The notes under the pieces are model-generated. The model saw nothing but the letters and a program-made list of their open reading frames with translations. It had not been told where the DNA came from and made no database searches. 64,000 nt of DNA from Ardenticatenaceae bacterium (GTDB lineage Bacteria; Chloroflexota; Anaerolineae; Promineifilales; Promineifilaceae). Of this stretch, positions 61,889-64,000 are shown one piece after another (within the stretch, counting starts at the first letter, position 1; the number at the start of each line of letters is the position of its first letter). Location: assembly GCA_020634215.1 (NCBI GenBank), contig JACKCD010000016.1:39898-103897 (forward strand), written 5' to 3'. The position numbers and the translations under genes are program-made.

Positions 61889-61968
61889 CACTAAACTATA
61901 CTTGTGCCTTTGTAAAAACGGCCGTTTTCCACTACTCCAGCAAACTGCTTGCAACTACAGGTACTTTG

Positions 61969-64000
61969 TTAAACCAAAGCAACGATTTGACGATGGATTG
62001 CAACATTTTCTTGAAAAGATCGGCGATGCTTTTGATCGGTAATCTGTTCCGCTTGGGAATGAAGGAGCATCGCTGCTTTATGCAATATCAGTTCCCCCTG
62101 CTCATCACCCGCAGCGTGAAGAACCTGATAGCACATGAGATAAACATAAAACGGCCGTGACATCCCTTCCAGCAACTCAGTTGTTTGAGCTTGCTCCACA
62201 ACCGAGGCAATATGCGCTTGTGCAAGCTGCAGGTTGCCTTGTTTAAGCGCAATCTGCGCCAAAATAGATTGCGTTTCTAACATCTGGCTTTGCTGATCCA
62301 GCTCTATCCAAATTGTTTGAGCCTGCTGGCACAATGCCTCAGCCGCTTCTAGCTGCTCCTGGTTCGCCAAGACATAGCTTCGCTCTTTTAAGGCTAAACC
62401 ACGCAAAAAAGAGCTGCCGATTTCTTCGGCAACGGAAACCGCTTCTGAACTAAACGCTTCAGCCTCTTGCCATGCGCCTTGATAATGAGCAACTAATCCC
62501 AAATTAATCAGATTAAAACATTCGCCAAAACGAGAGTTGATTTCACGGCATATCTGAAGAGCAGTCTGGCTATGCTCTCGCCCAGCATCGAAATCTCCTA
62601 GGTCAATATAAATTGAACTAAGATTAGTTAAGAGGCGGCCTCGACCCTCACGATCACCTATTTGATTATGAATGCGCTCAGCGAGTTCCCAGAAGATAAG
62701 GCATCCTGCTAAATCTCCTTGTGAATAGGCTGCAACGCCCAAATTGTTGAAAACAGCACTTTCTCCCTGTTTGTCGTTGATGCGCTGATAGGTTGGGAGT
62801 GCCCTTTGGTAAAACGCTTTGGCTTCATCAAATTGGCTTAGATCTGCAGCAGTAGCCCCAAGAAAACGATAGCTATCAGCCTCAATTTGTGGCAAACCCT
62901 CAGTTTGAGAGGCGGTCAAACAGCGGGTGAATTGTTCACGCGCCTCGTCATATTTACCCTGGCGCATGAGTGAACGACCAATTGCCAGATAGCAAGCCGC
63001 TTCTTGGCTTGTGTTTTGTGCAAGCTGCAAGGCTACGTTGGCAGCGGCAATGGCCGAGGGATAATCAGCAATCGCTTCGGCATAGTTGGCTTGGCGCAGT
63101 GCCGTTTCAATCTGCATATCTTTGCCATCATCCTTTATTTGCTTAGCCAACGTCTCTAAAGTTTGCAGATCCTGTAGCTGCTTCTCCCGTTCTCCCTGCA
63201 AATGATAAATTTGCTCCCGCATTTGCAGCAGCGCATATTGTTGTTCCAAATCAGTAACGGCCGTTAACGTCAAAGCACGACTCAAATACTGTACCGCCTC
63301 GGCATTCAAGAATTGCCTACGAGCATATTCCCCAGCCTGCTGGGCATAATGCCGCTCCTTTTCAGGGTTGCCCACCATCTGCCAATGGTACACCAGTGCC
63401 CCCGCCTGTTCGGGATCATCAGGGTAGACAAACTCAATGGACTCTGCTGCCTGCGTGTGCCAGGCAATACGCTCTTGATCAGTAAGCTGGGTCAAAATTC
63501 CCTCTCGCAGCTTGTCGTGGGCAAATTGCCAACGGCCGTTTTCCAATTCCAACACTGCCGCCTCAGCACAACTGCTTAGCCACGCCTCCAATTCCAGCGG
63601 CCAGTTCATGGCGTGGGCAAGCTGCACCACCAGGGGCAAATCAAGCTGCCGCCCCAACACCGCCACCCCCGGCAGCAGCCGCTGCGCCTCTTTTGGAATC
63701 CGTGCCAAACGCCGCCCGATAATGGTTTGAATGCCCTGCGGAAACAGCTTGGTGGGCAGCGCAACCTGCGAAATGGCACTAAGACGGCCGGCCTCTTCGG
63801 CCAAAGCCCGCACCACTTCCACCAGAAAGAACGCATTCCCCTCGGTTTCTCGTTGCAGCAGTGCCATTACCTCCGGGCTTTGCCCCCCCTCGCCCAGCAT
63901 CGCCACGCTCAGTGCCAGCATACTGTCTGCCGAAAAACGTGAGAGCACCATCGGCTGCATTTCTGGCAGTTGCTTGGGCAAATCCGGACGTTCATCATCC
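61969..64000 (-). CDS. TPR-rich ATPase-type signalling protein, C-terminal part
   Basis: The frame is open to the right window edge, so the start is missing; about 676 residues seen. The first part (to about residue 180) resembles the end of an AAA/NACHT ATPase domain (RETEGNAFFLVEVVRALAEE, IGRRLARIPKEAQRLL). From about 210 to the end there are TPR repeats (YLAIGRSLMRQGKYDEAREQFT, FNNLGVAAYSQGDLAG, NLGLVAHYQGAWQEAEAFSS). It resembles the C-terminal half of large regulators with a BTAD, cyclase or kinase front end, similar in plan to the SARP gene at 21 kb. Three palindromes. Confidence 0.8.
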   Translation of the reverse strand, partial: DDERPDLPKQLPEMQPMVLSRFSADSMLALSVAMLGEGGQSPEVMALLQRETEGNAFFLVEVVRALAEEAGRLSAISQVALPTKLFPQGIQTIIGRRLARIPKEAQRLLPGVAVLGRQLDLPLVVQLAHAMNWPLELEAWLSSCAEAAVLELENGRWQFAHDKLREGILTQLTDQERIAWHTQAAESIEFVYPDDPEQAGALVYHWQMVGNPEKERHYAQQAGEYARRQFLNAEAVQYLSRALTLTAVTDLEQQYALLQMREQIYHLQGEREKQLQDLQTLETLAKQIKDDGKDMQIETALRQANYAEAIADYPSAIAAANVALQLAQNTSQEAACYLAIGRSLMRQGKYDEAREQFTRCLTASQTEGLPQIEADSYRFLGATAADLSQFDEAKAFYQRALPTYQRINDKQGESAVFNNLGVAAYSQGDLAGCLIFWELAERIHNQIGDREGRGRLLTNLSSIYIDLGDFDAGREHSQTALQICREINSRFGECFNLINLGLVAHYQGAWQEAEAFSSEAVSVAEEIGSSFLRGLALKERSYVLANQEQLEAAEALCQQAQTIWIELDQQSQMLETQSILAQIALKQGNLQLAQAHIASVVEQAQTTELLEGMSRPFYVYLMCYQVLHAAGDEQGELILHKAAMLLHSQAEQITDQKHRRSFQENVAIHRQIVALV

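Noticed and set aside
50..63540. The palindrome as a replication origin box, dif site or Chi-like sequence
   Set aside because: It is far too frequent and evenly spread for an origin or dif, and being a palindrome it cannot give the strand orientation of Chi; a methylation, repair or architecture role is more plausible.

Overview
The window looks like a chromosomal segment of a filamentous or biofilm-type member of Chloroflexota (Anaerolineae or a neighbouring class). This is inferred from gene content and style: Calx-beta repeat surface proteins, a SARP/BTAD regulator with NB-ARC and TPR parts, several GAF-containing histidine kinases, CpXC and LysM proteins, a subtilase with a WNGGNF tail, and C-termini ending in LPII plus basic residues. 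No rRNA gene is present, so the placement rests on protein character only.

Layout. 1-10.2 kb: three consecutive + strand secreted Calx-beta proteins, the first cut by the window edge. 10.2-17.0 kb (- strand): queA, an ArnT-like membrane glycosyltransferase, tRNA-Asn, and a two-gene phosphorelay. 17.0-24.3 kb: an alpha/beta hydrolase, a PD40/RTX calcium-binding secreted protein, two small proteins (one inside an inverted-repeat-flanked element) and the SARP-type activator. 24.3-28.2 kb: an acquired block with a PI-PLC-like protein, a complete IS element with a 6-bp target duplication, an IS3 relic and a relic of the inverted-repeat element. 28.2-33.4 kb: sensor kinase, CpXC protein, an FHA-winged-helix regulator divergent from a Ser/Thr kinase, and an orphan InsA-like protein. 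33.4-45.8 kb: mostly housekeeping and metabolic genes (MalK-type ATPase, heavy-metal P-type ATPase, sulfotransferase-like protein, clpS, class III aminotransferase, HAD phosphatase, glgC, lipoprotein esterase, WecA-like transferase, upp). 46.0-49.8 kb: a ruvB locus and a metallophosphoesterase-lipase operon; the first 1.7 kb of this part is dense in frameshifts. 50-54 kb: a secreted protein, a hotdog thioesterase and a NYN-LOTUS RNA-associated protein. 54.4-58.4 kb: a LysM lipoprotein and a histidine kinase, again frameshift-dense up to 56.9 kb. 58.5-64 kb: an M28 peptidase, a secreted subtilase and a truncated TPR ATPase.

The most striking signal is not a gene. The 10-bp palindrome AACGGCCGTT occurs about 90 times by hand count, where chance would give well under one. 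It sits inside genes on both strands and between genes, mostly read as Thr-Ala-Val. At many copies the top strand changes from G-rich just before the palindrome to C-rich just after it. Because the site is palindromic this polarity is the same on either strand, so each copy behaves like a small strand-asymmetry switch. Only the acquired block at 24.3-27.8 kb is long and free of it while also differing in composition.
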